Of a stretch of DNA of 6,238 nt, positions 6,068-6,238 are shown in pieces. Under the pieces are notes generated by a model, which made no database searches, was not told the origin of the DNA, and saw only the letters and a program-made list of their open reading frames with translations. Each line of letters begins with the position of its first letter. Position 1 is the stretch's first letter. A program made the translations under genes and the position numbers. Source of the DNA: Acidobacteriaceae bacterium (GTDB lineage Bacteria > Acidobacteriota > Terriglobia > Terriglobales > Acidobacteriaceae); NCBI GenBank assembly GCA_030040395.1, contig JASHTU010000146.1:1-6238 (forward strand), read 5' to 3'.

Positions 6068-6090
6068 CGTTTCAAAGAAACGCTATTTTT
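6068..6090 (+). terminator. Terminator-like hairpin in the arginine decarboxylase leader
   Basis: CGTTTC (6068-6073) pairs with GAAACG (6077-6082) around AAA, followed by CTATTTTT to 6090. The shape is that of a small intrinsic terminator, but it stands 6 bases before the start codon and after the likely promoter, so if active it would attenuate this gene or fold over its translation start. The stem is short and half A-T. Confidence 0.35.
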
Positions 6091-6096
6091 CCACCC

Positions 6097-6238
6097 ATGG
6101 AGGACACATCGAAATTGGGCAAGAGCATGGTCCCGAAAAAGCTTTTCTTCAGCAAGGGCGTGGGCAAACATAAGGATCGGCTGACCTCCTTTGAGCTGGC
6201 CCTTCGGGATGCGGGCATCGCCTCGCAGAATCTGGTGC
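6097..6238 (+). CDS. pdaD: Pyruvoyl-dependent arginine decarboxylase, N-terminal part
   Basis: The first 47 residues are present and the gene runs off the right edge. After a short lead ([10 protein letters not shown]) the sequence [19 protein letters not shown] then [18 protein letters not shown] matches the start of pyruvoyl-dependent arginine decarboxylases, which convert arginine to agmatine and CO2 as the first step to putrescine and spermidine and are made as a proenzyme that self-cleaves at a serine to make the pyruvoyl group. The cleavage site lies beyond the window. No ribosome site precedes the ATG at 6097 (bases before it are TTTTTCCACCC). GGAGGA occurs just inside the frame (6099-6104), and an in-frame ATG at 6127 would begin at MVPKK, where many family members start, so the true start is uncertain. 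Confidence 0.85.
   Translation, partial: MEDTSKLGKSMVPKKLFFSKGVGKHKDRLTSFELALRDAGIASQNLV

Noticed and set aside
6059..6190. Short upstream overlapping frame starting ATGCGGGAACG
   Set aside because: It is out of frame with the decarboxylase, lacks a ribosome site, and reads Arg/Trp-rich shadow sequence after passing 6097.

Overview
The window looks like chromosomal DNA from a GC-rich bacterium, most likely an Acidobacteriota member of the Bryobacterales/Solibacter type. The grounds are indirect: a Tat-exported enolase-superfamily protein, an exported FKBP of a style common in that phylum, a DUF4252-like secreted protein, a long-form NADP-dependent isocitrate dehydrogenase, and a Uma2 gene plus a decayed VapC gene. 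No rRNA or tRNA is present, so the assignment is an inference.

Layout from left to right. (1) 1-293, minus: N-terminal 97 residues of a Tat-exported mandelate racemase/muconate lactonizing-type protein. (2) 294-469: divergent control region with a stem-loop and a good candidate promoter for the next gene. (3) 470-1675, plus: exported FKBP peptidyl-prolyl isomerase with an unrecognised, lower-GC N-terminal region and a Pro/Ala tail. (4) 1699-2313, plus: Uma2-family (PD-(D/E)XK-like) protein, probably co-transcribed with FKBP. (5) 2314-2417: short convergent gap with one weak hairpin. (6) 2418-3344, minus: malate dehydrogenase. (7) 3345-3476: gap filled by two opposed arrays of 7-bp repeats that can fold together. 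(8) 3477-4877, minus: isocitrate dehydrogenase. (9) 4878-5244: icd promoter region with an inverted repeat over the -10, then a plus-strand VapC (PIN toxin) remnant. (10) 5245-5877, minus: exported DUF4252-like protein. (11) 5878-6096: divergent control region with a 14-bp perfect palindrome and a terminator-like hairpin. (12) 6097-6238, plus: start of a pyruvoyl-dependent arginine decarboxylase, cut by the window end.

The metabolic core is icd followed by mdh on the minus strand. These are two TCA-cycle dehydrogenases, probably one transcription unit led from the promoter near 4920-4947, with the repeat structure lying between the two cistrons. The other genes are stand-alone accessory or envelope functions. 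I did not find a clearly new multi-gene system. The points most worth checking are the heptad-repeat structure between icd and mdh, the toxin remnant upstream of icd, the composite FKBP gene, and the candidate operators upstream of icd and of the arginine decarboxylase.
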